The translations under genes were made by a program, and so were the position numbers. The notes beneath the pieces were generated by a model, which did not search any database, was not told the DNA's origin, and was given only the letters and a program-made list of their open reading frames with translations. Shown one piece after another: positions 24,604 to 32,864 of a DNA stretch of 64,000 bases; position 1 is the stretch's first letter; every line of letters starts with the position of its first letter. Source of the DNA: an uncultured Paenibacillus sp. (lineage in GTDB: Bacteria > Bacillota > Bacilli > Paenibacillales > Paenibacillaceae); NCBI GenBank assembly GCA_937895345.1, contig CALAWP010000010.1, forward strand, positions 1 to 64,000, given 5' to 3'.

Positions 24604-25398
24604 ATGAATGTGTTGTTTATAGGCGATATCGTAGGTAACGTCGGCAGGGCTGCGGTCAAGAGAGTGTTGCCCGCCCTTAAGGATAAATACAAGCCCCACA
24701 TTATTATCGCCAACGGAGAAAACGCGGCGGCGGGACGCGGCATAACGCGGACGATCGCCACCGAGTTTTTTGAGTGGGGCATTCACGGCATTACGATGGG
24801 CAACCATACATGGGACAACAAAGACATCTTCGGCTGGATCGACGAAGAGCCGAGACTCGTCCGGCCGGCCAATTTCCCGCCGGGTGCGCCGGGGCAAGGA
24901 ATGGCCGTCATTAAGGCGAACGGCAAGCAGCTGGCGATCGTCAATTTGCAAGGCCGAACGTTTCTGCCGCCCATCGATTGTCCGTTTCGCAAGGCGGATG
25001 AGCTGGTCGACCTGGCGCGAGAGCGAACGAAAGCGATTCTGGTCGATTTCCACGCGGAAGCGACATCCGAAAAAATCGCCATGGGCTGGCATTTGGACGG
25101 AAGGGCTTCGCTGGTCGTCGGTACGCATACGCATGTGCAGACGAACGACGATACGATATTGCCAAACGGAACGGCTTATTTGACGGATGCGGGCATGGTC
25201 GGCTCGAGGGAAGGCGTACTCGGGATGGAGCGCAGCGCGGTCATGCACAAATTTTTGACACAGCTTCCGGCCCGTTTTGTCGTAGATGAAGGCAAATGGT
25301 TTTTGCACGGCGTGCATGTGCAAATCGACGAAACGACGGGAAAAGCGACAAAGATCGAAAAGATCCGATTGACGGAAGACGAGTGGCTGCTCATGTAG
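24604..25398 (+). CDS. ymdB: YmdB-type 2',3'-cyclic-nucleotide phosphodiesterase (TIGR00282)
   Basis: This is a 264-residue calcineurin-like metallophosphoesterase. Metal motifs are GDIVG at residue 7, NGENAA near 38, GNHTWDN near 66, and VDFHAEATSEK with VVGTHTHVQTND near 150-180. In B. subtilis the enzyme influences RNase Y-dependent gene expression and the choice between motility and biofilm. Adjacency to rny is conserved. ATG 24604 follows GGAGCG. Confidence 0.93.
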   Translation: MNVLFIGDIVGNVGRAAVKRVLPALKDKYKPHIIIANGENAAAGRGITRTIATEFFEWGIHGITMGNHTWDNKDIFGWIDEEPRLVRPANFPPGAPGQGMAVIKANGKQLAIVNLQGRTFLPPIDCPFRKADELVDLARERTKAILVDFHAEATSEKIAMGWHLDGRASLVVGTHTHVQTNDDTILPNGTAYLTDAGMVGSREGVLGMERSAVMHKFLTQLPARFVVDEGKWFLHGVHVQIDETTGKATKIEKIRLTEDEWLLM

Positions 25399-25461
25399 AG
25401 CAGTTATTCCGCCAACAATAGTCCGACTATTCAGAACAGTTAGAGAAGTGAGTCAATAAAA

Positions 25462-25490
25462 GCAGGAATTTTTTTGCCTCTCTCGAATAC
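25462..25490 (+). promoter_or_regulatory. Sigma-H promoter for spoVS
   Basis: GCAGGAATT (25462-25470) matches RNAGGAWWW. After 11 bp, CTCGAATAC (25482-25490) matches RNNGAATWW at the core GAAT. B. subtilis spoVS is likewise sigma-H dependent. Confidence 0.72.
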
Positions 25491-25536
25491 TATTTAAAAG
25501 TGGTATCCATCCAACATTCCAGGGGAGGTACTTTTC

Positions 25537-25797
25537 ATGGATGTATTAAAGGTATCAGCCAAGTCCAATCCCAATTCCGTGGCAGGCGCATTGGCCGGCG
25601 TGTTGCGCGAGCGCGGCGGCGCCGAATTGCAGGCGATCGGGGCCGGCGCCTTGAATCAAGCGATCAAAGCGGTTGCCATTGCGCGCGGATTTGTAGCTCC
25701 CAGCGGCGTGGATCTCATTTGCATTCCGGCGTTTACCGATATCGTCATCGACGGCGAAGATCGTACGGCCATCAAATTGATCGTGGAACCGAGATAA
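25537..25797 (+). CDS. spoVS: Stage V sporulation protein S
   Basis: This is an 86-residue SpoVS/Alba-like protein, almost invariant in endospore formers (MDVLKVSAKSNPNSVAGALAG, GAGALNQAIKAVAIARG). It is needed for normal septation and coat assembly during sporulation, possibly as a nucleic-acid-binding protein. ATG 25537 follows AGGGGAGGT. A sigma-H-type promoter precedes it and a terminator follows at 25860, so it is probably monocistronic. Confidence 0.97.
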   Translation: MDVLKVSAKSNPNSVAGALAGVLRERGGAELQAIGAGALNQAIKAVAIARGFVAPSGVDLICIPAFTDIVIDGEDRTAIKLIVEPR

Positions 25798-25859
25798 TCT
25801 TAAACGTCACCAGAAGGCCGGCTGACGGCCGAGGCTAAACATGATGCTGCGCTTATTCG

Positions 25860-25886
25860 CCTGTTTACGTTGTAGACAGGTTTTTT
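25860..25886 (+). terminator. spoVS terminator
   Basis: CCTGTTT pairs with AGACAGG (one G-U) and is followed by TTTTTT. Confidence 0.75.
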
Positions 25887-25918
25887 GCTGTCGCCTTATC
25901 GAATAGGAGGAATGGGAA

Positions 25919-26860
25919 ATGCGAATGATCGATTTTCATTGCGACGTGCTGTCCAAGCTGTTGGAGGACCGGGAGGCGGAATTCAGCGGTCCGGGAGCGG
26001 CGTCGCTGGACGTGACGTATGAACGGCTGCAAGAGGCCGGGACGGCGCTGCAGGTATTTGCAGTGTACATTCCGGCACGGCTGTCGGGCCGGATCGAACC
26101 GATATTGGAAAGCATCGATCTATTTTATGAAAAAGTAGTTTCGTGCGGCAGAATGCAGCCGGTCCGCAACCGGCAGGAGCTTGATGCGTGCCTGAACGAA
26201 GGCCGCATCGGGGCGATGCTGTCGCTGGAAGGCGTTGACGGCCTGAACGGTAGCCTGCCCGCGCTGCGCTTGCTTCACAGGCTTGGCGTACGGGCGGCGG
26301 GCTTGACTTGGAACCATGCGAACTGGGCGGCGGACGGCATCATGGAGCCTCGCGGCGGCGGCTTGACGACGGAAGGAAGGAGGCTTGTTGAGGAGATGCT
26401 GAAGCTGGACATGCTGCTGGATGTATCGCATTTGTCGGAGCGAGGATTTTGGGAGCTGATCTCGCTGTCGCCGAAGCCGTTGATCGCTTCGCATTCCAAC
26501 GCCAGAGAGATTTGCGGCCATCCCCGCAACCTGACCGACGACCAAATCGCGGCATTGATCGGCGGCGGCGGAATGATCGGCTTGACGTATGTGCCGTGGT
26601 TCATCACCAGCGGCGAGGAGGCGGCGATCGACGATCTGCTCCGTCACGTCGACCATATCTGCGCGTTGGGAGGCGCGGCGAATTTGATGCTGGGCTCCGA
26701 CTTCGACGGCATCGACCGCCATGCGGCCGGACTTTCCCACCCGGGCGAGCTGTACCGACTGCGGGAAGCGATGATGAAGCGGTACGGCGAAGAGCTGACG
26801 GAAGCGATAATCGGGGGCAATGCGCTCCGCTTTTTGAGAAGCCGGCTGCCTTCGGCCTGA
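25919..26860 (+). CDS. Membrane dipeptidase family (M19) dipeptidase
   Basis: This is a 313-residue zinc peptidase of the renal-dipeptidase family. The metal ligands are visible as DFHCDVLSK near the N-terminus, SLEGVDGL near residue 105, a His in DVSHLSERGFW, a His in IASHSNAREICGHPRNLTD, and GSDFDG near 270. Likely substrates are small dipeptides; no signal peptide is present, so it acts in the cytosol. ATG 25919 is preceded by AGGAGG at 8 nt. Confidence 0.92.
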   Translation: MRMIDFHCDVLSKLLEDREAEFSGPGAASLDVTYERLQEAGTALQVFAVYIPARLSGRIEPILESIDLFYEKVVSCGRMQPVRNRQELDACLNEGRIGAMLSLEGVDGLNGSLPALRLLHRLGVRAAGLTWNHANWAADGIMEPRGGGLTTEGRRLVEEMLKLDMLLDVSHLSERGFWELISLSPKPLIASHSNAREICGHPRNLTDDQIAALIGGGGMIGLTYVPWFITSGEEAAIDDLLRHVDHICALGGAANLMLGSDFDGIDRHAAGLSHPGELYRLREAMMKRYGEELTEAIIGGNALRFLRSRLPSA

Positions 26861-26963
26861 CCGAACGGCTATCATATCGTTTCGGTATGAAATCCATCGC
26901 AACAAACTATGTTTTCGATAAGCGTTTACATCTTGCCAAACGAGCCTTCCGGTCATAAAATTG

Positions 26964-26993
26964 TTGTGACTATTATCTTTTCTATTATATAAT
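26964..26993 (+). promoter_or_regulatory. Candidate promoter for korAB
   Basis: TTGTGA (26964-26969), an 18-bp spacer, and a perfect TATAAT (26988-26993). A leader of about 55 nt precedes TTG 27057. Confidence 0.5.
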
Positions 26994-27056
26994 GGCTGTT
27001 AATGGCTTGATCCGCCGATTCGTTCGCAGGATCGAGAAAAAAGAGGAGATGACGTT

Positions 27057-28790
27057 TTGATTAGTCAATTGTCTTGGAAGATTGGCGGTCAGCAAGGGGA
27101 AGGCGTTGAAAGTACGGACAGAATTTTTTCCACGGCGCTTAACCGGCTTGGTTATTATCTATATGGGTATCGTCACTTTTCGTCGCGCATCAAGGGCGGC
27201 CATACGAACAATAAAATTCGGATCAGCACGAAGCCGATCCGCGCCATATCCGACGATTTGGACATTCTGGTCGCTTTCGACCAGGAGAGCATCGACTTGA
27301 ACGCGCATGAGCTTCGTTCGGGCGGAGTGATCGTCGCGGACGAGAAGTTCGGACCGACCGTGCCTGACGGCATCGACGCCAGGCTGTTTGCCGTGCCCAT
27401 TACGAAGCTCGCCGAGGAGCTCGGCACCTCGCTGATGAAAAATATGGTCGCTTCGGGCGCGTCCTGGGCGCTGCTCGGGCTGCCGCTTGAGGTGTTCAAC
27501 AAGGCAGTCGAAGAAGAATTCGGCCGCAAGGGACCGGCCGTCGTGCAAAGCAATATCGAAGCCGTCAAACGGGGCGCCGATTATGTGTTGGAGCTCGCCG
27601 GCGGGCCGCTGGACGAATTCAAGCTGGAAGAGGCCGACGGCAAGCAGAAGCTGTTTATGATCGGCAACGAGGCGATCGGCCTGGGAGCCATCGCCGCGGG
27701 CTGCAGACTGATGTCCGCTTATCCGATTACGCCGGCTTCGGAAATTATGGAATATTTGATCAAGAAGCTTCCGAAATTCGGCGGTACCGTCGTCCAGACG
27801 GAAGACGAGATCGCGGCGGCAACGATGGCGATCGGTGCCAACTATGCCGGTGTGCGGACGATGACGGCATCAGCGGGTCCCGGCCTTTCGCTTATGATGG
27901 AAGCGATCGGTCTGGCCGGCATGACCGAAACGCCTCTCGTCATCGTGGATACGCAGCGCGGCGGCCCGTCGACGGGACTGCCTACCAAGCAGGAGCAATC
28001 GGATTTGAACGCGATGGTGTACGGCACGCACGGCGAAATACCAAAGATCGTCATCGCGCCGGCGTCGATTGAGGATTGCTTTTACGATATGATCGAGGCG
28101 TTCAACTTGTCCGAGGAATACCAGGTGCCCGTCATCGTCATGACCGACTTGCAGCTGTCGCTCGGCAAGCAATCCTGCGAGCCGCTCGATTACGGACGCA
28201 TCGAAATCAAGCGGGGCAAGCTGGTGTCGGATACGCCTCCGCTGGAGCCGAACGAGCAATTCAAGCGTTACGAATGGACGGAGGACGGCATCTCGCCCCG
28301 CGTGCTGCCCGGCGAAAAGGGCGGCTTGCATCACGTTACGGGCGTTGAGCATGACCAGATCGGACGTCCGTCCGAAAGCGCCGACAACCGGCGCAAGATG
28401 ATGGACAAACGGCTGAACAAGCTGAACGGGCTCTATATTCGCGAAGGACTGCGAGTCGACGCCGAGCGGCCCGAATCGGATCTGCTCATCATCGGCATGG
28501 GATCGACCGGCGGAACGATCGACGCGGCCCGCGAGCTGCTGGCGAAGGACGGCACGGCCACGAACCATATAACGGTTCGTCAGATTCATCCGTTCCCGGC
28601 GGAGCAGCTGAAGCCGTATTTGGAGGGCGCAAAGAAGGTGCTGGTCATCGAAAACAACGCGACGGCCCAGCTTGCCGGCCTCATCAAGATGCACGCCGGT
28701 TATGCCGACAAGATCGGCAGCCTGCTGAAATACGACGGTAATCCGTTTTTGCCGCTCGAAGTATACAAAGCCTGCAAGGAGCTGAGCTAA
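27057..28790 (+). CDS. korA: 2-oxoacid:acceptor oxidoreductase, alpha (fused gamma-alpha) subunit
   Basis: This is a 577-residue subunit of a ferredoxin/flavodoxin-linked 2-oxoacid (probably 2-oxoglutarate) oxidoreductase. Residues 1-190 are the gamma domain (WKIGGQQGEGVESTDRIFS). From about 200 the alpha pyrimidine-binding part follows (NEAIGLGAIAAGCRLMSAYPITPASEI, QTEDEIAAATMAIGA, AGPGLSLMMEA). A C-terminal transketolase-like domain ends the chain. TTG 27057 has AGAGGAGATGA directly upstream. There is one base between its stop and korB. It can act in CO2-linked oxoacid metabolism under low oxygen. Confidence 0.92.
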   Translation: MISQLSWKIGGQQGEGVESTDRIFSTALNRLGYYLYGYRHFSSRIKGGHTNNKIRISTKPIRAISDDLDILVAFDQESIDLNAHELRSGGVIVADEKFGPTVPDGIDARLFAVPITKLAEELGTSLMKNMVASGASWALLGLPLEVFNKAVEEEFGRKGPAVVQSNIEAVKRGADYVLELAGGPLDEFKLEEADGKQKLFMIGNEAIGLGAIAAGCRLMSAYPITPASEIMEYLIKKLPKFGGTVVQTEDEIAAATMAIGANYAGVRTMTASAGPGLSLMMEAIGLAGMTETPLVIVDTQRGGPSTGLPTKQEQSDLNAMVYGTHGEIPKIVIAPASIEDCFYDMIEAFNLSEEYQVPVIVMTDLQLSLGKQSCEPLDYGRIEIKRGKLVSDTPPLEPNEQFKRYEWTEDGISPRVLPGEKGGLHHVTGVEHDQIGRPSESADNRRKMMDKRLNKLNGLYIREGLRVDAERPESDLLIIGMGSTGGTIDAARELLAKDGTATNHITVRQIHPFPAEQLKPYLEGAKKVLVIENNATAQLAGLIKMHAGYADKIGSLLKYDGNPFLPLEVYKACKELS

Positions 28791-28791
28791 A

Positions 28792-29658
28792 ATGGCCACA
28801 TTTAAAGAATTCCGTAACAATGTCAAGCCTAACTGGTGTCCCGGCTGCGGCGACTTCTCCATTCAGGCGGCCATTCAGCGCGCGGCGGCGAACGTCGGGC
28901 TGGAACCGGAAAACCTTGCCGTCATTTCCGGCATCGGCTGCTCCGGCCGCATTTCCGGCTATATTAACGCATACGGCTTTCACGGCATTCACGGCCGCGC
29001 CTTGCCGATCGCGCAAGGCGTGAAGCTGGCGAACCGGGAGTTGACCGTCATCGCGTCCGGCGGCGACGGCGACGGCTTTGCGATCGGCATGGGCCATACG
29101 GTTCACGCCATTCGCCGCAACTTGAACATCACCTACATCGTCATGGACAACCAAATTTACGGCTTGACCAAAGGCCAGACCTCGCCTCGAAGCGCGGAAG
29201 GCTTCAAGACGAAGTCGACGCCGGAAGGATCGATCGAATCGACGCTTTCACCGCTCGAAATCGCAATGTCCGCGGGCGCGACGTTCGTGGCGCAATCGTT
29301 CTCCAGCGATTTGAAGGGGTTGACCAGTCTGATCGAGCAAGGGATCCGGCACGAAGGCTTTTCGCTCATTAACGTGTTCAGTCCTTGCGTCACCTTCAAC
29401 AAAATTAATACGTACGACTGGTTCAAGGAGCATATCGTCAGCCTGGACCAGTTTCCGGATTACGATCCTTCCGACCGCGTCATGGCCATGAACAAAATTA
29501 TGGAAACGGAAGGCATGCTGACGGGTCTTATTTATCAGAACAAAACGCGCAAAGCTTATGAGGATCTGGTGCCGGGCTTCCGGCCGGAGGCGCTGTCCAA
29601 GCAGGATTTGACGCTTTCCCAAGACGAGTTCGAGAAGCTTGTCGCCGAATTCAAATAA
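28792..29658 (+). CDS. korB: 2-oxoacid:ferredoxin oxidoreductase, beta subunit
   Basis: This is the thiamine-diphosphate-binding subunit, 288 residues. FRNNVKPNWCPGCGDFSI carries the CxxC cluster ligands, SGIGCSGRISGY a further Cys, and SGGDGDGFAIGMGH with MDNQIYGLTKGQTSP the TPP/Mg motif. It forms the catalytic unit with KorA, whose stop lies one base upstream; the RBS lies inside korA (AAGGAG). A strong terminator follows. Confidence 0.94.
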   Translation: MATFKEFRNNVKPNWCPGCGDFSIQAAIQRAAANVGLEPENLAVISGIGCSGRISGYINAYGFHGIHGRALPIAQGVKLANRELTVIASGGDGDGFAIGMGHTVHAIRRNLNITYIVMDNQIYGLTKGQTSPRSAEGFKTKSTPEGSIESTLSPLEIAMSAGATFVAQSFSSDLKGLTSLIEQGIRHEGFSLINVFSPCVTFNKINTYDWFKEHIVSLDQFPDYDPSDRVMAMNKIMETEGMLTGLIYQNKTRKAYEDLVPGFRPEALSKQDLTLSQDEFEKLVAEFK

Positions 29659-29668
29659 ATGTTATGAT

Positions 29669-29702
29669 GAGCATGCGGCACATTGCCGCGTGCTCTTTTT
29701 TC
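29669..29702 (+). terminator. Terminator after korAB
   Basis: GAGCA-GCGGC pairs with GCCGC-TGCTC (one non-canonical pair) and is followed by a T-run of six. Confidence 0.85.
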
Positions 29703-29804
29703 TTCGGCGCCGCCATAGGACGGCGTCAGCCGTTTACGCTTTGGCCCGAAGGCCGCATTACATAAGTCGCCGAAAGACAACCGCAGGATAGGAGAGAAGA
29801 GTCG

Positions 29805-30377
29805 ATGGACAAAAAAGTGCCGATTGGCGTTTCCGCCAGACATATTCATTTGACGCAGGAGCATGTAGAGAAGCTGTTCGGAGCCGGCTATCAGCTGACC
29901 GAGCTGAAGCCGCTGTCGCAGCCGGGGCAATATGCCGCCAATGAAACGGTAGCAGTCGTCGGGCCAAAAGGCTCGTTCGCCAAAGTGCGCATCCTGGGAC
30001 CGGTTCGCAAGGCAACCCAGCTGGAAGTGTCGCGGACCGACGCGTTTGCGCTGGGCATTCATCCGCCGGTGCGCGAATCCGGCGACATTGCCGGATCGGC
30101 CGGCATTACGATCCAAGGTCCCGCGGGAGAGGTAACGATTGAAGAGGGAGTCATCGTTGCCGCCCGTCATATTCATATGCATACGAGCGATGCGGAGCGG
30201 CTGGGCGTAGCGGACAAGCAGAAGCTTCGAGTGCGGGCCGGCGGAGAACGGGGCGTCGTATTCGAGAACGTCATCGCCCGCGTATCGCCGGACTTCGCGC
30301 TCGATATGCATATCGATACGGACGAAGCGAATGCCGCTGGCATCGGCAACGGCGAGATCGCCGAAATTATCGATTGA
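29805..30377 (+). CDS. pduL: PduL-type phosphate acyltransferase
   Basis: This is a 190-residue phosphate propanoyl/acetyltransferase unrelated to Pta. It carries two duplicated zinc-binding His motifs: SARHIHLT near residue 10 and AARHIHMH near 118. QPGQYAANETV and RILGPVRKATQLEVSRTDA are further family signatures. It interconverts acyl-CoA and acyl-phosphate. No microcompartment genes are nearby and no encapsulation peptide is evident, so it is probably a stand-alone cytosolic enzyme. ATG 29805 follows TAGGAGAGA. Confidence 0.93.
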   Translation: MDKKVPIGVSARHIHLTQEHVEKLFGAGYQLTELKPLSQPGQYAANETVAVVGPKGSFAKVRILGPVRKATQLEVSRTDAFALGIHPPVRESGDIAGSAGITIQGPAGEVTIEEGVIVAARHIHMHTSDAERLGVADKQKLRVRAGGERGVVFENVIARVSPDFALDMHIDTDEANAAGIGNGEIAEIID

Positions 30378-30389
30378 CGAAAAACGGAA

Positions 30390-30432
30390 AACAGGCTGCG
30401 ATCCGCAAGTTGCCTTGCGGTCGCAGCCTGTT
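30390..30432. terminator. Bidirectional terminator between pduL and MFS gene
   Basis: A long stem (30390-30408 with 30413-30432, one bulge) lies between convergent genes. AA/TT ends serve both strands. Confidence 0.75.
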
Positions 30433-30454
30433 GCTGTTTGCAATGGAGGCCGGT

Positions 30455-31936
30455 CTAATGGCCCATCATCATGCCGACTTCCGGCTTGCCGTTCTCGTTT
30501 TCCGTGACTGGCTGAGTCTTTGGTTTGCGCAGCAGCAGGGCTACGAGCAATCCGAAAACGCCGATGCAGGACAACGTAAAGAAGGCGTCGCCGAACGACA
30601 AATACGGGATGTCCGGACCGGGACTTTGCACCGCGTAATGCTTCATCCGATCCGTAAGCAGCGTCGACAATCCCGCGATGGCGAAGGAGCTCATCACTTG
30701 CTGCGCGGCGCCTGTCAGCGAAGTGACACGGCCGACCAAGTGGCGGGGAGCCGATTGAATAATATGCGTATTGAGCGGCATCATGGAGAAGCCCATGCCG
30801 GCACCCAGCAGGACAAGCGGCACCATAATTTGCAGAATCGTCGTTTCGCTGGTCATGGTGGACAGCAGATAGGAGCCCGTCGTCACCAGAGCCAAGCCGA
30901 CCAGGACAACCGGCCTTGCGCCAAGCTTATCGAACAGCTTGCCGCTGATCGGCATGCAGATCCCCGCCGACAAAGCTTGCGGTAGGAGGACGAGGCCCGT
31001 CTTGAACGCGGAAAAATCTTTGGCCTGAATCAAAAACATCGGAATGAGGAACAGCGTGCCGAACAAGGCGATTTGCACGATCCATTGCAGCACGATGCCG
31101 CGGGTAAAGTCGCTCGACTTGAAGACGCGCAGCTCCAGCAGAGGATTGCGTCTGTTCAGCTCGGCTATAATGAAGACGATCAGCGCGACGCCGCCGACGC
31201 CAAGCCCGACAAGCGTCGGAGTCGACGTCCAGCCGCTTCCGCCGCCGCCTTCTCCGCCCGCGGAGCTGATGCCGTACGCCAGCATGGCAAACGCAAGCGG
31301 AGCGAAGAACATCCCCAGAAAGTCGAGCGCCGGAACCGTTTGCCGCTCCAGCTGCGGCAGCGTCCGCAGCCCAATGATGACAGCGGCGATGCCGATCGGC
31401 AAGTTGATCAGAAAAATCCAATGCCAGGTCGCGTAGTCGACCAGCCATCCCGACAAAATCGGCCCCGACGCGGGCGCAAGCAGCATCGGAATGCCGATCA
31501 TGCCCATAACGGCGCCCTGCTTGCCGGGAGGGCTCAGCCGGTAAGTGAACGCCATGGCAATCGGCGCGACCATGCCTCCTCCGAGTCCTTGAATGACGCG
31601 GAAGGCGATCAGCTGCTCAACGTTCGAAGCGGCGGCGCACAAGGCCGAGCCGAGCGTGAACATGATAATGGAAAACAGAAAAATGCGCTTGGCCCCGAAT
31701 TTGTCGGACAGCCATCCGGCGAGCGGAATGACCGCCGCCTGCGCAAGCGTATACCCCGTGACCGTCCATTGAACGAGCGTATAGCTGGCGCCGAAGTCTT
31801 TCATAAACTGGCTCAGCGCCACGTTCATGGCCGTGCCGTCCAAAATAACCATAAACATGCCGACGATAATGGCGACCAGCGGCAGCATAATGCTGCGGAT
31901 CGTTATCGTTTCTCCGGCGGATGAAGGTGCAGTCAT
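30455..31936 (-). CDS. DHA2-family (EmrB/QacA-like) MFS drug exporter
   Basis: This is a 493-residue major-facilitator with about 14 hydrophobic helices. Motifs include GWLSDKFGAKRIFL (motif A), ILDGTAMNVAL in TM1 (the DHA2 D1 signature), RVIQGLGGGMVAP (motif B) and GPILSGWLVDYATWHWIF (motif C region). I chose the ATG at 31936, preceded on this strand by GGGAGGAA; the frame is open to 31993 without an RBS. It diverges from a TetR gene, and its -35 lies inside the palindromic operator, so it is almost certainly repressed by that regulator. The substrate is unknown; the C-terminal tail has several Asn/Glu/His residues. Confidence 0.92.
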   Translation of the reverse strand: MTAPSSAGETITIRSIMLPLVAIIVGMFMVILDGTAMNVALSQFMKDFGASYTLVQWTVTGYTLAQAAVIPLAGWLSDKFGAKRIFLFSIIMFTLGSALCAAASNVEQLIAFRVIQGLGGGMVAPIAMAFTYRLSPPGKQGAVMGMIGIPMLLAPASGPILSGWLVDYATWHWIFLINLPIGIAAVIIGLRTLPQLERQTVPALDFLGMFFAPLAFAMLAYGISSAGGEGGGGSGWTSTPTLVGLGVGGVALIVFIIAELNRRNPLLELRVFKSSDFTRGIVLQWIVQIALFGTLFLIPMFLIQAKDFSAFKTGLVLLPQALSAGICMPISGKLFDKLGARPVVLVGLALVTTGSYLLSTMTSETTILQIMVPLVLLGAGMGFSMMPLNTHIIQSAPRHLVGRVTSLTGAAQQVMSSFAIAGLSTLLTDRMKHYAVQSPGPDIPYLSFGDAFFTLSCIGVFGLLVALLLRKPKTQPVTENENGKPEVGMMMGH

Positions 31937-32011
31937 CGTCGATTCCTCCCGCTTCTCTAAGTATTTTGGCCGATATTGTTGACCTAATTCCATGCCGGGG
32001 CTAAAATATAG

Positions 32012-32042
32012 GCAACGTTATCACTGCGGACAATTGTCCGCA
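32012..32042 (-). promoter_or_regulatory. Promoter and TetR operator of the MFS exporter
   Basis: TGCGGACAATTGTCCGCA (32025-32042) is a perfect 18-bp palindrome. On the minus strand its TTGTCC forms the -35, 17 bp before TATATT. Binding of the divergently encoded TetR protein would block polymerase. Confidence 0.75.
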
Positions 32043-32110
32043 CTTCAGCATCATACGGGATGGCAAAGCCAAAAGTCAATTATAATTTTCGTTAACGATA
32101 GGAGAAGGCG

Positions 32111-32725
32111 ATGACAGTTCCGGACAACAGCAGATCGAAGGAAGAACTGAGCAAGGCCATTCTGGATACCGCGGTTCGGCTGTTCGGAGAGTACGGCGTC
32201 GAAGCGGTCAGCATGCATCAGATTGCCAAATCGGCCGGAATCGGGCAAGGTACCTTGTACCGGCGTTATGCCAACAAGGCGGAATTGTGCATGGCTCTGT
32301 TGCAAGATCAATTCGACGATCTCCGCCGCCGCATCGACGTCTACCTGGAAGAAACGGCCGGCCATCCGCCGGGCGAGAGGATTAAAGGCGTGGCGGAGCG
32401 GATGATCGATATGATCGAGGACAAAACGAAAATATTGGGCATCATTCAATCGCAGCAGCAAAAAAGCGAATTGAGCCGGTTCGAATTTTATCAATCGCCG
32501 CCCTACCAATATATCCACGGGACGTTATGCAGCCTGATTCGCGACGCGGAACCACTACTGCCGCCGAAGGTCGATCCGTCCTATGTCGCCGACGCGTACA
32601 TCGCTTTTTTGTCGCCGCATACGTTTCGTCAGCTCACCCATGCGAGAGGGTTGACAAAGGAGCAGGTGAAGGAGCAGTTCGCACTGTCGTTTGTCGATCC
32701 TCTGTTTGCCGGAAGCCGGCGCTGA
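32111..32725 (+). CDS. TetR/AcrR family regulator
   Basis: This is a 204-residue TetR-type repressor. The N-terminal HTH reads AILDTAVRLFGEYGVEAVSMHQIAKSAGIG-like (residues about 14-55), with GTLYRRYANKAELC closing the domain. The ligand-binding C-terminal half is not diagnostic. ATG 32111 follows AGGAGAAG. It diverges from the DHA2 exporter across an intergenic region holding a single palindromic operator. The simplest reading is local repression of the exporter and possibly of itself. Confidence 0.93.
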   Translation: MTVPDNSRSKEELSKAILDTAVRLFGEYGVEAVSMHQIAKSAGIGQGTLYRRYANKAELCMALLQDQFDDLRRRIDVYLEETAGHPPGERIKGVAERMIDMIEDKTKILGIIQSQQQKSELSRFEFYQSPPYQYIHGTLCSLIRDAEPLLPPKVDPSYVADAYIAFLSPHTFRQLTHARGLTKEQVKEQFALSFVDPLFAGSRR

Positions 32726-32760
32726 AGCCTCCACAACGAGGCGCCCTTGCCGAAGGAACA

Positions 32761-32791
32761 TTGGATATCGCCGGCCGGTTTATGCTATAAT
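32761..32791 (+). promoter_or_regulatory. Promoter for miaB-ricA
   Basis: TTGGAT (32761-32766), a long 19-bp spacer, and an extended -10 TGC-TATAAT (TATAAT at 32786-32791). Confidence 0.5.
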
Positions 32792-32864
32792 ACATCATTG
32801 GGTTGCGAAAACTGGTATCCTCGAAGACAAAGGTTGATATATACAGGCAAAGGATGTGAGCATC

